Source: Candidatus Puniceispirillum sp. | GTDB taxonomy: Bacteria; Pseudomonadota; Alphaproteobacteria; Puniceispirillales; Puniceispirillaceae | Direction of reading: 5' to 3' | DNA: 64,000 bases | Assembly (NCBI GenBank): GCA_028383305.1 | Contig: JAOEVD010000006.1 | Coordinates: 10,001-74,000 of the forward strand | Shown here: positions 49,789-59,039 of the stretch, piece by piece | Layout of the letters: each line of letters opens with the position of its first letter | How positions within the stretch are numbered: the first letter of the stretch is position 1 | The notes under the pieces: model-generated | The model's database searches: none | Told to the model about the DNA's origin: nothing | What the model saw: only the letters and a program-made list of their open reading frames with translations | Position numbers and translations under genes: made by a program

Positions 49789-49982
49789 GCAGCCACAAAA
49801 GGCGAATAGCTAGAGATCGAGGAGGAAAAATCTGCCCAAAAAATCTGGCCAGAAAAAATTTGAAAGCCCTTCAAACCAAAACAGCCTCACTTGGCAAAGC
49901 GGGGCTGTTGATTAATTTGGCTCATTGACCGGCTGGCCTAAGCCAAGGCCCGTACCAACCACATCATATGGGCGGCAATGGT

Positions 49983-50222
49983 TTAAAGCTTGCTATGGCT
50001 GCCGTCGCAAAGCGGGGCTTTTGCCGATGCTTTACACCCACAGAAAAACATCTTTTTGGTTGCGTCAGCGGTAATTTTTACCGGCGCAATGCCTGTATCT
50101 TTGTGGCTGCCATCGCAAAAAGGCTGTTTGGCACTTTTGCCGCAGGCACACCAGAAATAGGTTTTGCCTTCTTCAACTTCGATTGGCATTGGTGACTTTT
50201 GAAAAATAACCGGATCGGTCAT
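49983..50222 (-). CDS. CDGSH iron-sulfur domain protein, two domains
   Basis: A 79-residue protein with two CDGSH motifs, CACGKSAKQPFCDGSH (about 28-43) and CGCKASAKAPLCDGSH, each of the 3Cys-1His type that holds a [2Fe-2S] cluster. It resembles the mitochondrial inner NEET protein Miner2/CISD3 in having both in one chain. Roles proposed for the family include cluster transfer and redox sensing. The start at 50222 has AAAGGAC upstream; the open frame extends further without support. It lies just downstream of the tRNA-Gly gene on the same strand. Confidence 0.92.
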   Translation of the reverse strand: MTDPVIFQKSPMPIEVEEGKTYFWCACGKSAKQPFCDGSHKDTGIAPVKITADATKKMFFCGCKASAKAPLCDGSHSKL

Positions 50223-50318
50223 GGAAATAGTCCTTTTGTTGGGGTTATGAAAAACTGCCTTTGCCACGGCATCTGCCGCTAAAAAACGCCAAATCAGCCG
50301 AAAAAGCCGTAGAATGAA

Positions 50319-50394
50319 TGGAGCGGGCAACGGGGTTCGAACCCGCGACCCCGAGCTTGGGAAGCTCGTGCTCTACCAACTGAGCTACACCCGC
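50319..50394 (-). tRNA. tRNA-Gly (anticodon CCC)
   Basis: A 76-nt cloverleaf on the minus strand. The acceptor stem starts GCGGGTG, the D arm has TAGCTCAGTTGG, the anticodon stem-loop is CGAGC-TTCCCAA-GCTCG, and the T arm has GGTTCGAACCC. The 3' end CCA is encoded. The loop resembles E. coli glyU, which reads GGG. Confidence 0.95.
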
Positions 50395-50711
50395 TTTAGA
50401 GCTGCACAATAAGAGTTTGCGATGGCTGATAGCAAGTCCAAAAACAGCGCTTGCCGTTTTGGCGACCAGCTCGTGGGCCGATCTTGTTTTCTTCCGGTTC
50501 AGCTGTCTTGCGCATGGCATACCCGGCAGCGGCACCTCCATGCGACAAATGAGGTGCATGCGGTCAGCTGCTGCGCTTCCATTATAAAGCTGTCAGATTA
50601 ATGTAAGGTTAATTTTAGCGCGTCAACGCGATAAATCAGCCGAGTCAACATGAATGCAACATATTGATTATAAGTTAAAAAACCATAATCTTTTAAACGT
50701 TTTAAGTCGGC
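50395..50711. other. Intergenic region upstream of tRNA-Gly
   Basis: 317 bp with no gene seen; A/T-rich from about 50640. It should hold the tRNA promoter, but no clear box pair stands out. Confidence 0.35.
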
Positions 50712-51065
50712 TCAAAACACGTCAAGATAGCCCCTGCAATTAACAATTAAAATATATGTCATCAACATGAAAGCAGGGCCTACCTCCACCAAAAAAGTGC
50801 CGGTGGCATAATAAGACATCAAGCCGGGTTTTGTACCGTATTCTATCACCGTCAGCAGAAAATCTGGTGAAAGTGCTGTCTGGATGGTTAGCGCTAGAAA
50901 AGCAACCACCATAATTAGTCGCAAGATTCTTTTTCGCTCACGAAACCAGGCTTTTCGCTCATCAAAATTAACATAGACACGGCGAAGATAGGCTTCGTAA
51001 TCCGGATATAACCGCCAATATCGCCGACAATTAAGCAATGCCCAAAGCAGATAAATTATCGCCAT
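50712..51065 (-). CDS. Small membrane protein of unknown function
   Basis: A 117-residue protein with three hydrophobic stretches (near residues 1-12, 47-65 and 87-108) and a basic, Arg/Tyr-rich cytoplasmic segment (about 13-45). No family recognised. The start ATG overlaps the stop of a short hydrophobic open frame upstream. Hydrophobic spacing and codon choice suggest a real gene, but support is limited. Confidence 0.5.
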   Translation of the reverse strand: MAIIYLLWALLNCRRYWRLYPDYEAYLRRVYVNFDERKAWFRERKRILRLIMVVAFLALTIQTALSPDFLLTVIEYGTKPGLMSYYATGTFLVEVGPAFMLMTYILIVNCRGYLDVF

Positions 51066-51554
51066 AATGAGTTGCGGGACAATAAAATAGATTTAGGCGG
51101 CACGAGGTAGGGTGGCCAGAACATGACTAGAAAATAGACCGCCGACACAAATACCGCGTGCCCATAGATCGCAAATGTCACTAGACTTGACCCCAGCCAC
51201 TTATGCCAAAACAGTGCTTTGCGCTAATTGGCGGTTAAAGTTTTTGGCGAAGGCGGGCCACCCTTGCGCTTGATCAAATGCACCGTTGGTGTTTTTTTGA
51301 AAAAACGAAACCGCATAATGCCATCTCTTTGGTTAGGCATAATCTATCATGGTTAAGTAAATTTTCGATTAACGGGGCGCGTTCAGACCTTGGATCAATA
51401 ATTTGGGCTACGTGCGTAACGCGTGATTTGCCAGTTGATTGTTTCTGACGGTTTCTGCCAATTAAAGTTGCATTTTGGGACTGTTTTCGTCATATACTCA
51501 GGCAGCGGCCTAATTGATTGGCAGCGGCAGTTTCACAATGGTTTGGCAAGACAC
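51066..51554. other. Region between the small membrane protein and folE
   Basis: About 490 bp. On the minus strand a 56-codon frame (51056-51223) opens directly after a TAG and encodes a tryptophan-rich hydrophobic peptide without an ATG. An ATG at 51317 begins a 38-codon frame in another phase. Together they look like the remains of a second small membrane protein gene. The folE promoter should lie in 51300-51550 but is not clear. Confidence 0.3.
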
Positions 51555-52202
51555 ATGATGACTCCTTATGACACCGGCGAGACCAAAGACGCATCTGAGA
51601 TAAATGATGCCTCAATCGACCGGTCGGTAATTGAAAAACCAAGCCGGCAGGAAGCCGAAGCGGCAGTTGACGTTCTATTGCGCTGGATTGGCGAAAACCC
51701 CACCCGTGAAGGGCTTGCCGGAACACCGGGACGGGTTGTTCGCGCCTGGTCAGAATTCTGCAGCGGCTATGACGAAGATCCGGCACAGATGCTGGCGCGC
51801 ACCTTTGAAGAAGTCGAAGGCTATGACGATATGATAATGCTTCGCAATATCCGGCTGGAAAGCCATTGCGAACATCATTTGGTGCCTATTTTGGGTGTTG
51901 CCCATATTGCCTATATGCCCGACCGGCGCGTCGTTGGCATTTCCAAATTAGCGCGGGTTCTTGATGGTTTTGCCCATCGCCTGCAAACACAAGAAACCCT
52001 GACCGCGCAGGTGGCCGATTGCATCCAGAAAGTTTTGCAGCCAAAAGGCGTTGCCGTGCTGATCGACGCGCAGCATCAATGCATGACAACACGCGGCGTT
52101 CGCAAACCCGATGTGTCGATGATCACCACAAGATTTACCGGTATGTTTAAACAGGATGAAGCCCTTAGCCGGCGCTTTCTTGATCAAACAAAACTAGGCT
52201 AG
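51555..52202 (+). CDS. folE: GTP cyclohydrolase I
   Basis: Opens the GTP ring to give dihydroneopterin triphosphate, the first step to folate. About 215 residues from the ATG at 51555; the frame runs back to 51423, but the extra residues do not fit the family. The zinc ligands appear in SHCEHHLVP (Cys, His) and QHQCMTTRGV (Cys). Other marks are NPTREGLAGTPGRVVRAW and the IGISKLAR-type segment VVGISKLARVLDGF. Confidence 0.95.
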   Translation: MMTPYDTGETKDASEINDASIDRSVIEKPSRQEAEAAVDVLLRWIGENPTREGLAGTPGRVVRAWSEFCSGYDEDPAQMLARTFEEVEGYDDMIMLRNIRLESHCEHHLVPILGVAHIAYMPDRRVVGISKLARVLDGFAHRLQTQETLTAQVADCIQKVLQPKGVAVLIDAQHQCMTTRGVRKPDVSMITTRFTGMFKQDEALSRRFLDQTKLG

Positions 52203-52253
52203 TGATAAGGCACCAACGCATAAGCCGCCAATTGTAACCGCGACCGGATCATC

Positions 52254-53699
52254 ATGCAGCTTTCACCCGTGCTAAATATTTTAGGACTTCTGGCGACCAT
52301 CTTGGCAGCGGCAATGCTGATTCCAATGGGGGTTGATCTTTATGCCGGATCTGATGATTGGCAGGTTTTTGCATTATCGGCGTTATTGACCGGCTTTGTT
52401 GGCGTGTCGGTATGGCTTGCAACGAACCAGCGTGACGCGCTTGATCTTGGGCTTCGGCAGGCGTTTTTGCTGACCAACGGCTCATGGGTGATGATCGGCA
52501 TTTTTGGCGCTTTGCCCTTTATGTTCAGCGAACTTGATCTTAGCTTTACCGATTCGGTTTTTGAGTCGGTTTCAGGGATCACCACAACCGGATCAACCAT
52601 CCTTGTTGAAATCGAACAGGCATCCCACGGAATTTTGATCTGGCGTGCCTTGCTTCAATGGCTTGGCGGAGTTGGTATTGTTGTTATGGCAATGGCCGTT
52701 TTGCCAATGCTGTCGGTTGGTGGCATGCAGCTATTTCGCACCGAATCCTATGAGCGGGCTGAAAATGTTGTGCCGCGGGCAACCCAGCTTGCTGGCGGTA
52801 TCGGCCTTGTCTATACCGGACTAACTGCGTTTTGGGCGGTGATGCTGGGGCTGGCGGGCATGGATATGTTCGATGCTGTCGCACATTCAATGACAACCCT
52901 TGCCACTGGCGGCTACTCAACCCGCACCGCGTCGATTGGGGCGTTTGACTCGGTTGCTGTCGAATGGATTATCATCACGGGCATGATTGTTGGTAGCCTG
53001 CCGTTTGCGCATTATCTGGCGATGGTACGCGGCGGGTGGCGAAGTTTGCTGAATGATCCGCAAGTGCGCTGGTTCTTAATCCTTGCGGTTGGGCTTGTTC
53101 TGCTATTGATCTGGCATTTGATGCAAACCGGCTTGGGGTTTGGCGAAGCGGTACGCCAAGCCAGCTTTAACGGCGTTTCGATCATGACCGGCACAGGATA
53201 TGTGAGCGCCAATTTTTCGGCATGGGGCGGGTTTGCAACAACAATCCTGCTGATCGTTATGTTCATTGGCGGCTGTGGCGGGTCAACCACTTGCGGTATC
53301 AAAGTGTTCCGCCTTCAGGTTCTTGCCAGTACCGCCAAGGTGCAGATCAGTCGCTTGCTGCGCCCGCATGCGGTGGTGCTTGCCTATTACAATAAACGGC
53401 CCGTTTCGGTTGAGGTCATGGATTCGGTGATGGGGTTTTTCTATCTCTTTATTCTTGGCTTTGTTCTGATCGCCATCATGCTTGGCATGGCCGGTCTTGA
53501 TTTTGTCACGGCGCTATCAGGTGCCGCAACGTCGATCAGTAATGTTGGCCCAGGTCTTGGCGAAGTGATTGGCGCTGATGGCAATTTTTCGACACTTCCC
53601 GATAGCGCAAAATGGATCATGTCCTTTGCAATGCTTTTGGGACGGCTGGAAATCTTTACCGTTCTGGTGATGCTCAATCCTGCCTTTTGGCAGCGCTAG
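52254..53699 (+). CDS. trkH: Potassium uptake protein TrkH
   Basis: Membrane channel subunit of the Trk potassium system. The 481 residues form the four-fold repeated membrane-pore-membrane unit, with the selectivity-filter glycines in ITTTGSTIL, LATGGYST, MTGTGYVS and ISNVGPGLG. FIGGCGGSTTCGIKVFR is also characteristic. The regulatory NAD-binding subunit TrkA is not in the window. Confidence 0.93.
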   Translation: MQLSPVLNILGLLATILAAAMLIPMGVDLYAGSDDWQVFALSALLTGFVGVSVWLATNQRDALDLGLRQAFLLTNGSWVMIGIFGALPFMFSELDLSFTDSVFESVSGITTTGSTILVEIEQASHGILIWRALLQWLGGVGIVVMAMAVLPMLSVGGMQLFRTESYERAENVVPRATQLAGGIGLVYTGLTAFWAVMLGLAGMDMFDAVAHSMTTLATGGYSTRTASIGAFDSVAVEWIIITGMIVGSLPFAHYLAMVRGGWRSLLNDPQVRWFLILAVGLVLLLIWHLMQTGLGFGEAVRQASFNGVSIMTGTGYVSANFSAWGGFATTILLIVMFIGGCGGSTTCGIKVFRLQVLASTAKVQISRLLRPHAVVLAYYNKRPVSVEVMDSVMGFFYLFILGFVLIAIMLGMAGLDFVTALSGAATSISNVGPGLGEVIGADGNFSTLPDSAKWIMSFAMLLGRLEIFTVLVMLNPAFWQR

Positions 53700-53716
53700 A
53701 TATCGCGCCAGAACCC

Positions 53717-54310
53717 TCAGGGCAAAATAATCCGGTCAATGGTTGCCAATTCCTTTCGGGTTTGGCTGTCCAACCGGGCAAGCGCGCCCTTCATCGCTTC
53801 ATTTACCACCTTGCTAACTTCATTTGCTGTGGCTGATTCGCGAATTGTGATTGAATGTGCAGCGCTTAGATCGGCCAATGCTTGTGTGCCGCCAACGGGC
53901 TGAAGCCACATGATTTTGGCTTTGATTTCAGCGGTGACTTTGCGGCTTTGCTGATCCGTGAGCAAACCGTCAATCCCTACCTTGGCAGGTAAATCAGTCA
54001 GCGTCACAGCAGCTTGTTTTATGTCGAAAATAATCTCGCCACTGCCACCAGCAGGACGAAGCACATGTGATGCCCAATCGGCCAGAATGGTGTTTGGCAA
54101 CGGGCTTACACGATGCCCAATATAAGGATCCGCAACCGGCATCTGCCAATTATCAATGATTTCAAGACGGCGGGCATTAAGGTTTAGCGGTTGGTAAGCA
54201 TCAGCCGCAAAAATCTGCGGCGGCGGCGTTGCTGTTCCTGTTTTGCAGGCGGCAAGAAGCCCACCGGCCAGAACCAACGCCAAGACTGTCATCATTTTTG
54301 AACGAAACAT
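53717..54310 (-). CDS. Predicted lipoprotein of unknown function
   Basis: About 197 residues. The N-terminus is a lipoprotein signal with lipobox LLAAC, the lipidated cysteine being residue 22. The mature part has no family I recognise; it includes a basic/Gln segment that may form strands. A TTG at 54316 is an alternative start. It lies 163 bp downstream of hslO on the same strand, and convergent with trkH. Confidence 0.75.
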   Translation of the reverse strand: MFRSKMMTVLALVLAGGLLAACKTGTATPPPQIFAADAYQPLNLNARRLEIIDNWQMPVADPYIGHRVSPLPNTILADWASHVLRPAGGSGEIIFDIKQAAVTLTDLPAKVGIDGLLTDQQSRKVTAEIKAKIMWLQPVGGTQALADLSAAHSITIRESATANEVSKVVNEAMKGALARLDSQTRKELATIDRIILP

Positions 54311-54472
54311 CGTCAAAGCCCTTTTTCTATCACGATTGAACTGGCACCCTGATCATAGCTTGTCACGCATCTATGAGGTTTTTGAAATGCGTTTTGATCA
54401 AGTTGCAATTTCGCAACTATGCCGTAATTTTTGGAACGGCGCTATCAATGTCTTGCCAGCATTGGCGCAAAA

Positions 54473-55444
54473 TTAAAGGCGCGGAATCGCATCCTTATGA
54501 TAGGCACGATGCGTTTTGCAAAATTCACAAGTGACCGTCAGATTACCATCATGGTCAGCCATGTCGTCAATGTCATCTGGTGCTAGTTGTTGAAGCATTG
54601 ATTCGATCTTTTCGACATTGCAGCGGCATTGATCAAGCACTGGGCGCGCAGGCGCACTGTGCGGTGCCATGCTGTTAAACAGGCGGAAAATAATATCTTC
54701 TGGCGATAAGGCCGGATCAAGCAATTCACCGCGGGTGATCGAGCCAAGGAGGGTTTTCGCCGTATGCCACGCATCATCACTGGCGGCACGAGCCTGTTCA
54801 TTGGTTTTTGGCGTGCTGGCACCATCATCCTTGCCACCATCAGCCGCAATTCGCTGCAACATCAAGGCCACCGCCTGCCAGCCATCTGCCCCATGTTCGG
54901 CAGCACAAACAACAATCGTATCGAGCTGTTCTGAATTTTCATACCACTTCATCGCCGCGTCACTTAGATGCCGTTCATCCAGTTCGACAATCCCCTGATA
55001 ACGACCATTGCTGGTGCCGTCATCAACGGTAAAGGCGATATAGCCGCTACCCATCAATGACCCAAGACAAACCGAACCCGATGGATCATGTGCCAAAGCC
55101 GCCGCTTGAAAACCGGTTGGATTGTCCTCCATCGCGGTATAGCCACGAAGATGGCCAGCCTCGGTAATATCGGCAAATAGCGTGCGAACCAAACCATCAC
55201 CTTTGGCCTGAAGCGTGAACACACCATCAAATTTCAAAGTGCTTGATAGACAGGCGGCCAATGCCAAAGCTTCGGCTTGAAGCGTTGCCACAAGCGGCGG
55301 GTAGTCATGGCGCTCAAGAATGCTATTAGCAGGGCGGCCAACCGACGCCATACGGCCACGAATTAACGCAACATCGTCCGAACCATCAGCAAGATAAAAA
55401 GGCAGAATCTGTGCATCGGCCGGTAAATTATCATTCAACATCAT
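54473..55444 (-). CDS. hslO: Redox-regulated chaperone Hsp33
   Basis: Hsp33 is a holdase switched on by oxidation and unfolding. The 323-residue protein has the four zinc-binding cysteines of the redox switch: CxC in DQCRCNVEKIESML and CxxC in VTCEFCKTHRAY at the C-terminus. The N-terminal domain includes FKFDG-like and YIAFTVDDG strands. Gene order hslO-argF-argD with 55 and 47 bp gaps is seen in other Alphaproteobacteria. Confidence 0.94.
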   Translation of the reverse strand: MMLNDNLPADAQILPFYLADGSDDVALIRGRMASVGRPANSILERHDYPPLVATLQAEALALAACLSSTLKFDGVFTLQAKGDGLVRTLFADITEAGHLRGYTAMEDNPTGFQAAALAHDPSGSVCLGSLMGSGYIAFTVDDGTSNGRYQGIVELDERHLSDAAMKWYENSEQLDTIVVCAAEHGADGWQAVALMLQRIAADGGKDDGASTPKTNEQARAASDDAWHTAKTLLGSITRGELLDPALSPEDIIFRLFNSMAPHSAPARPVLDQCRCNVEKIESMLQQLAPDDIDDMADHDGNLTVTCEFCKTHRAYHKDAIPRL

Positions 55445-55499
55445 TACATCCTAAAACCGCAACCCACATCAGCCGACGCGGCCGCTAGGGGCTTTGCAT

Positions 55500-56408
55500 C
55501 TAATTCCCCGAAACGCACCATGCCAGAATGGCTTTTTGGGCATGAAGCCGGTTTTCGGCTTCGTCAAAGACTGCTGATTGTGGCCCGTCAATAACTTCGG
55601 CAGTCACTTCCATGCCACGCCATGCTGGCAGGCAATGCATGAAAATAGCATCGCCAGCGGCAGCCTTCATCAATTCGGCATTCACCTGAAATGGCGCAAA
55701 ATCAGCGCGGCGACTGCCCTCATCATTGCCCATTGAAACCCAGACATCGGTCACCACCGTCTGCACCTTGTCAATCGCCAGACCAACCTCGTCGGTAAGG
55801 ATAATATCGCCGCCATTTGACCGGGCCCATGCCAATAAATCGGCAGGTGGCGCGTAATTTTGCGGGCCAGCAATACGCAATTGAAAGCCAAAGCGAACCG
55901 CCGCCTCGATCCAGCTTACCGCAACATTATTACCATCACCTAGCCATGCAACGCTTTGTCCAGCAAGCGGGCCATGATATTCGATCATCGTCATCAGATC
56001 GGCCATAAGTTGGCAAGGGTGCGAGCGCTGGGTCAATGCATTGATCACCGGCACGGTTGCATGGTCGGCAAGGTTGAGGAGCGTTTCATGCTGAAAACAG
56101 CGAATCATAATCACATCGACATAGCGCGACAGCACCCGCGCCGTATCTTCAACCGATTCACCACGGCCCAGCTGCAAGTCATTTGCCGATAAGATCAATG
56201 GTGTGCCGCCAAGCTGGACAACCCCAACCTCGAATGACACGCGGGTTCGCGTTGACGGCTTTTCAAAAATCATCGCAACGGTTTTACCAGCCAATGGCAT
56301 CGCATGGCTTTCGCCTGATTTTTGCGCTGACTTCATACGCAAGCCGTCATCAAGCATCGCTTGCAGAGCGTCAGTCGAAAAATCCTTCAAATCCAGAAAA
56401 TGCCGCAT
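55500..56408 (-). CDS. argF: Ornithine carbamoyltransferase
   Basis: Makes citrulline from ornithine and carbamoyl phosphate. The 302 residues contain the carbamoyl-phosphate loop STRTRVSFE near residue 55, HPCQLMADL, the ornithine-binding VWVSMGNDEG, and MHCLPAWRG with the catalytic cysteine. It lies between argD and hslO on the same strand. Confidence 0.97.
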   Translation of the reverse strand: MRHFLDLKDFSTDALQAMLDDGLRMKSAQKSGESHAMPLAGKTVAMIFEKPSTRTRVSFEVGVVQLGGTPLILSANDLQLGRGESVEDTARVLSRYVDVIMIRCFQHETLLNLADHATVPVINALTQRSHPCQLMADLMTMIEYHGPLAGQSVAWLGDGNNVAVSWIEAAVRFGFQLRIAGPQNYAPPADLLAWARSNGGDIILTDEVGLAIDKVQTVVTDVWVSMGNDEGSRRADFAPFQVNAELMKAAAGDAIFMHCLPAWRGMEVTAEVIDGPQSAVFDEAENRLHAQKAILAWCVSGN

Positions 56409-56455
56409 TGGCGTTATCTCGTCCTTCAGTCATATTTGGCAAAAGTTATTGCGCT

Positions 56456-57673
56456 CTATTGATCGTCACGCGGCGCCATTGCGGTCAATGCCGTCACAAG
56501 CTTGGTAATCGCCAGATCAATTTCATCACGATGAATGGTCAATGGTGGCAACAGCCGAAGCGTATTATCAGCCGCCGGTACTGTCAGCAGATGGTCATCA
56601 CGAAGCCGGTTCACAAGCGCGGGCAAATCGACCGAATCATGAAGCCGGATACCACGCAAAAATCCACGCCCGCGAAGCGCCTCAATCATTGCCGGAAATT
56701 GTGTCTGGAGTTGATGCAACGCCGTATCAAGATAGGCGGCACGTTCACGAACATCAGCCAAAAACCCATCTTCGCCAAGAATTTCAAGAACCGCCTTTGC
56801 TGCCGCCATGGCCAGCGGATTGCCGCCAAAGGTTGATCCATGCGTCCCGGGTGTCATCGCCGCACCGACCGTCTTGCTGGCAATAACAGCCCCAATTGGG
56901 AAGCCGCCAGCAAGCCCTTTGGCAAGCGCAACAATATCAGGCTTGATTCCGGTATCCTCATAGGAAAACAGCCGTCCGGTTCGGCCAATGCCTGCCTGCA
57001 CCTCATCAGCAATCACCAGCGCGCCAAATTCATCAGCCGCTTCACGCACACCGGCAAGATAGCCATCGGGAACCTGCTTGGCACCACCTTCGCCCTGCAC
57101 CGATTCGACCATCACCGCTGCCACATGCAGCCCAAGCGCGGCACGAAGCGCGTTCAAATTGCCAAAAGAAACATGGTTAAATCCAGCTGGCATCGGGCCA
57201 AAACCAGTTCGGAAAACCGGCCTGTCGGTCGCCGCAAGCATGCCTAATGTCCGGCCATGAAAAGCGCCTGTCGCGCACAGAATGGTCATCCGCTCAGGCT
57301 CGCCCTTTTCATAGGCGGCGCGGCGGGCAATCTTGACCGCAGCTTCGGTCGCTTCAGCACCAGAATTACAGAAAAACACCTGATCAAGACCCGAAACCGA
57401 GGCCAGCATTTTGGCAACAATCTCTTGACCGGGAATCCGGTATAGATTGGACGTGTGCCATAATTTGCCAGCCTGCTCGGTCAGCGCCGCGACCAGATGC
57501 GGGTGGCTATGGCCAAGCGTGTTAACCGCAATCCCGCTTGCACAATCAAGATATTTTTCACCTGAGTCGGATTCAAGCCAGCAGCCTTCGCCGCGCACAA
57601 AACCAATTTCGGCGCGTCCATAGGTTTGCATCACAGCTGAGTCAGCTGCGTAATCCACGGCTTTTTGGTTCAT
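56456..57673 (-). CDS. argD: Acetylornithine aminotransferase
   Basis: PLP enzyme that converts N-acetylglutamate semialdehyde to N-acetylornithine, and often acts in the diaminopimelate pathway too. About 405 residues: FCNSGAEATEAAVKIAR, IADEVQAGIGRTG, and the PLP-lysine in ALAKGLAGGFPIG (near residue 250), then GTHGSTFGGNPLA. The frame reaches 57805, but the ATG at 57673 has AGGTGG 7 nt upstream and gives the family N-terminus. It lies 47 bp upstream of argF. Confidence 0.97.
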   Translation of the reverse strand: MNQKAVDYAADSAVMQTYGRAEIGFVRGEGCWLESDSGEKYLDCASGIAVNTLGHSHPHLVAALTEQAGKLWHTSNLYRIPGQEIVAKMLASVSGLDQVFFCNSGAEATEAAVKIARRAAYEKGEPERMTILCATGAFHGRTLGMLAATDRPVFRTGFGPMPAGFNHVSFGNLNALRAALGLHVAAVMVESVQGEGGAKQVPDGYLAGVREAADEFGALVIADEVQAGIGRTGRLFSYEDTGIKPDIVALAKGLAGGFPIGAVIASKTVGAAMTPGTHGSTFGGNPLAMAAAKAVLEILGEDGFLADVRERAAYLDTALHQLQTQFPAMIEALRGRGFLRGIRLHDSVDLPALVNRLRDDHLLTVPAADNTLRLLPPLTIHRDEIDLAITKLVTALTAMAPRDDQ

Positions 57674-57746
57674 GTCAAAACCACCTGGCTTGTCCTTTGT
57701 TATGCCAGCTATGTCAAACTGACAAACGCGCCCAAATTCATATCCA

Positions 57747-57782
57747 AAAATCAAACCACCAACGCAATATCTCCGTTGGTGG
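57747..57782 (-). terminator. Terminator downstream of the dCTP deaminase gene
   Basis: A 9-bp stem CCACCAACG/CGTTGGTGG (57756-57764 with 57774-57782) with a 9-nt loop, followed on the minus strand by TTTGATTTTT. It separates the dcd-like gene from argD. Confidence 0.75.
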
Positions 57783-57883
57783 CCCCTGCAAGCGCCCATT
57801 GGCACTCGATTCAGGCCGCAACTCTCGCGATTTTTGGAACAATTGTCAAGATATCAGCCAATAAATGGCCAACCGCCGATTGG

Positions 57884-58993
57884 TTAGTCCTGAATAAAAT
57901 GTTTGGCCAATCGCAACCCTTGTGATTGATAGTTTGATCCCCCAGTGCCATAAAGCGTTGCCGGCACTGATATCATGGGTTCATAAACCAGCCGACAAAC
58001 CGTTTGACCCTGCTCAATCAGGAATGGCACATCATGCGACCGCACCTCGAGAACGGCGCGCGTTCCCTCGGCACCAAGTTCGGCCATGCCAAAGCCGGGA
58101 TCGAAAAATCCGGCATAATGCGCGCGAAATTCACCAACTCTTGTATCATAGGCGCGCATCTCGGCAGCATGATCTTTTGGCACAGTCACAAATTCACGAC
58201 TTGCCAAAATATAGAATTCATCAGGATTCAAAACCAGCCCGCCAACCGTAAGGTCAGATGGGGTGACGCGTTCCCAAAAAGCGTCAACCGGCTGGCTTGC
58301 TGGCGCATCAATATCAATCAGCCCGGCATGTTTACGCGCCCTCCAGCCAATCATGCCGCTTTTGACATCGGGTTCAAGATTGACGCTAAGGGCAACACCA
58401 TCATGAATATCGGTTCGCTCAGCACCATGAACCAAACCGACGGTTGATTGCAGTGACTCCATCAACAGATCAGACGGGGCGCTGATGCCACGCCGAAGCC
58501 GCAATTGTGACAAGCGCGACCCAGCCCGCAATAAAACCGAAAAGGTGCGCGGCGAAATTTCGGCATAAAGCGGGCCTTCATAGCCATCGGCAACCGTTTC
58601 AAATTCACGCGCACCATCGGTAATCAGGCGGGTAAAGATATCAAGCCTACCGGTTGAGCTTTTTGGATTTGCCATGGCGGAAATGCCCGCCGGAAGGCGA
58701 AGCCACTCTTGCAATTTCACAATATACACACAACCGCGTTCCAGCACCGCGCCATCACTGAGGTCGATTTTATGCATGCCAAATTGCGCCAGCTTGTCGG
58801 CAACGGTCATATGCTGGCCCGGCAAAAAGCTGGCTTGCACCCGCCATGCCTCACGGCCAAGCCGCAGGTCAAGACTGGCAGGTTGAAGCTGGCCTTCCTC
58901 AACCGGGCGATCGGCGGCAATAACACCGTCATGGATCGCCTGTTCAAGATGCTGTACGGGCAAAATGCCGTTTTCAAAATCTTCGGCTGGCAT
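57884..58993 (-). CDS. 2'-deoxycytidine 5'-triphosphate deaminase (double-length form)
   Basis: A 369-residue protein of the alphaproteobacterial dCTP deaminase family, about twice the length of E. coli Dcd and probably two fused Dcd-like beta domains. The first part has LQPASLDLRLG and ANPKSSTGRLDIFTRL, the second FDPGFGMAELGAEGTRAVLEVR and QTVCRLVYEPM. It would deaminate dCTP to dUTP for thymidylate synthesis. It is followed by a terminator and preceded by the ABC permease gene with a 46-bp gap. Confidence 0.9.
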   Translation of the reverse strand: MPAEDFENGILPVQHLEQAIHDGVIAADRPVEEGQLQPASLDLRLGREAWRVQASFLPGQHMTVADKLAQFGMHKIDLSDGAVLERGCVYIVKLQEWLRLPAGISAMANPKSSTGRLDIFTRLITDGAREFETVADGYEGPLYAEISPRTFSVLLRAGSRLSQLRLRRGISAPSDLLMESLQSTVGLVHGAERTDIHDGVALSVNLEPDVKSGMIGWRARKHAGLIDIDAPASQPVDAFWERVTPSDLTVGGLVLNPDEFYILASREFVTVPKDHAAEMRAYDTRVGEFRAHYAGFFDPGFGMAELGAEGTRAVLEVRSHDVPFLIEQGQTVCRLVYEPMISVPATLYGTGGSNYQSQGLRLAKHFIQD

Positions 58994-59039
58994 GGTGATT
59001 CCTATCCTAATCGTCTTTGGTAATGGTCAGTATGCAATG

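Noticed and set aside
50245-50559. 104-codon frame on the minus strand
   Set aside because: It runs straight through the tRNA-Gly gene, so it is a shadow frame.
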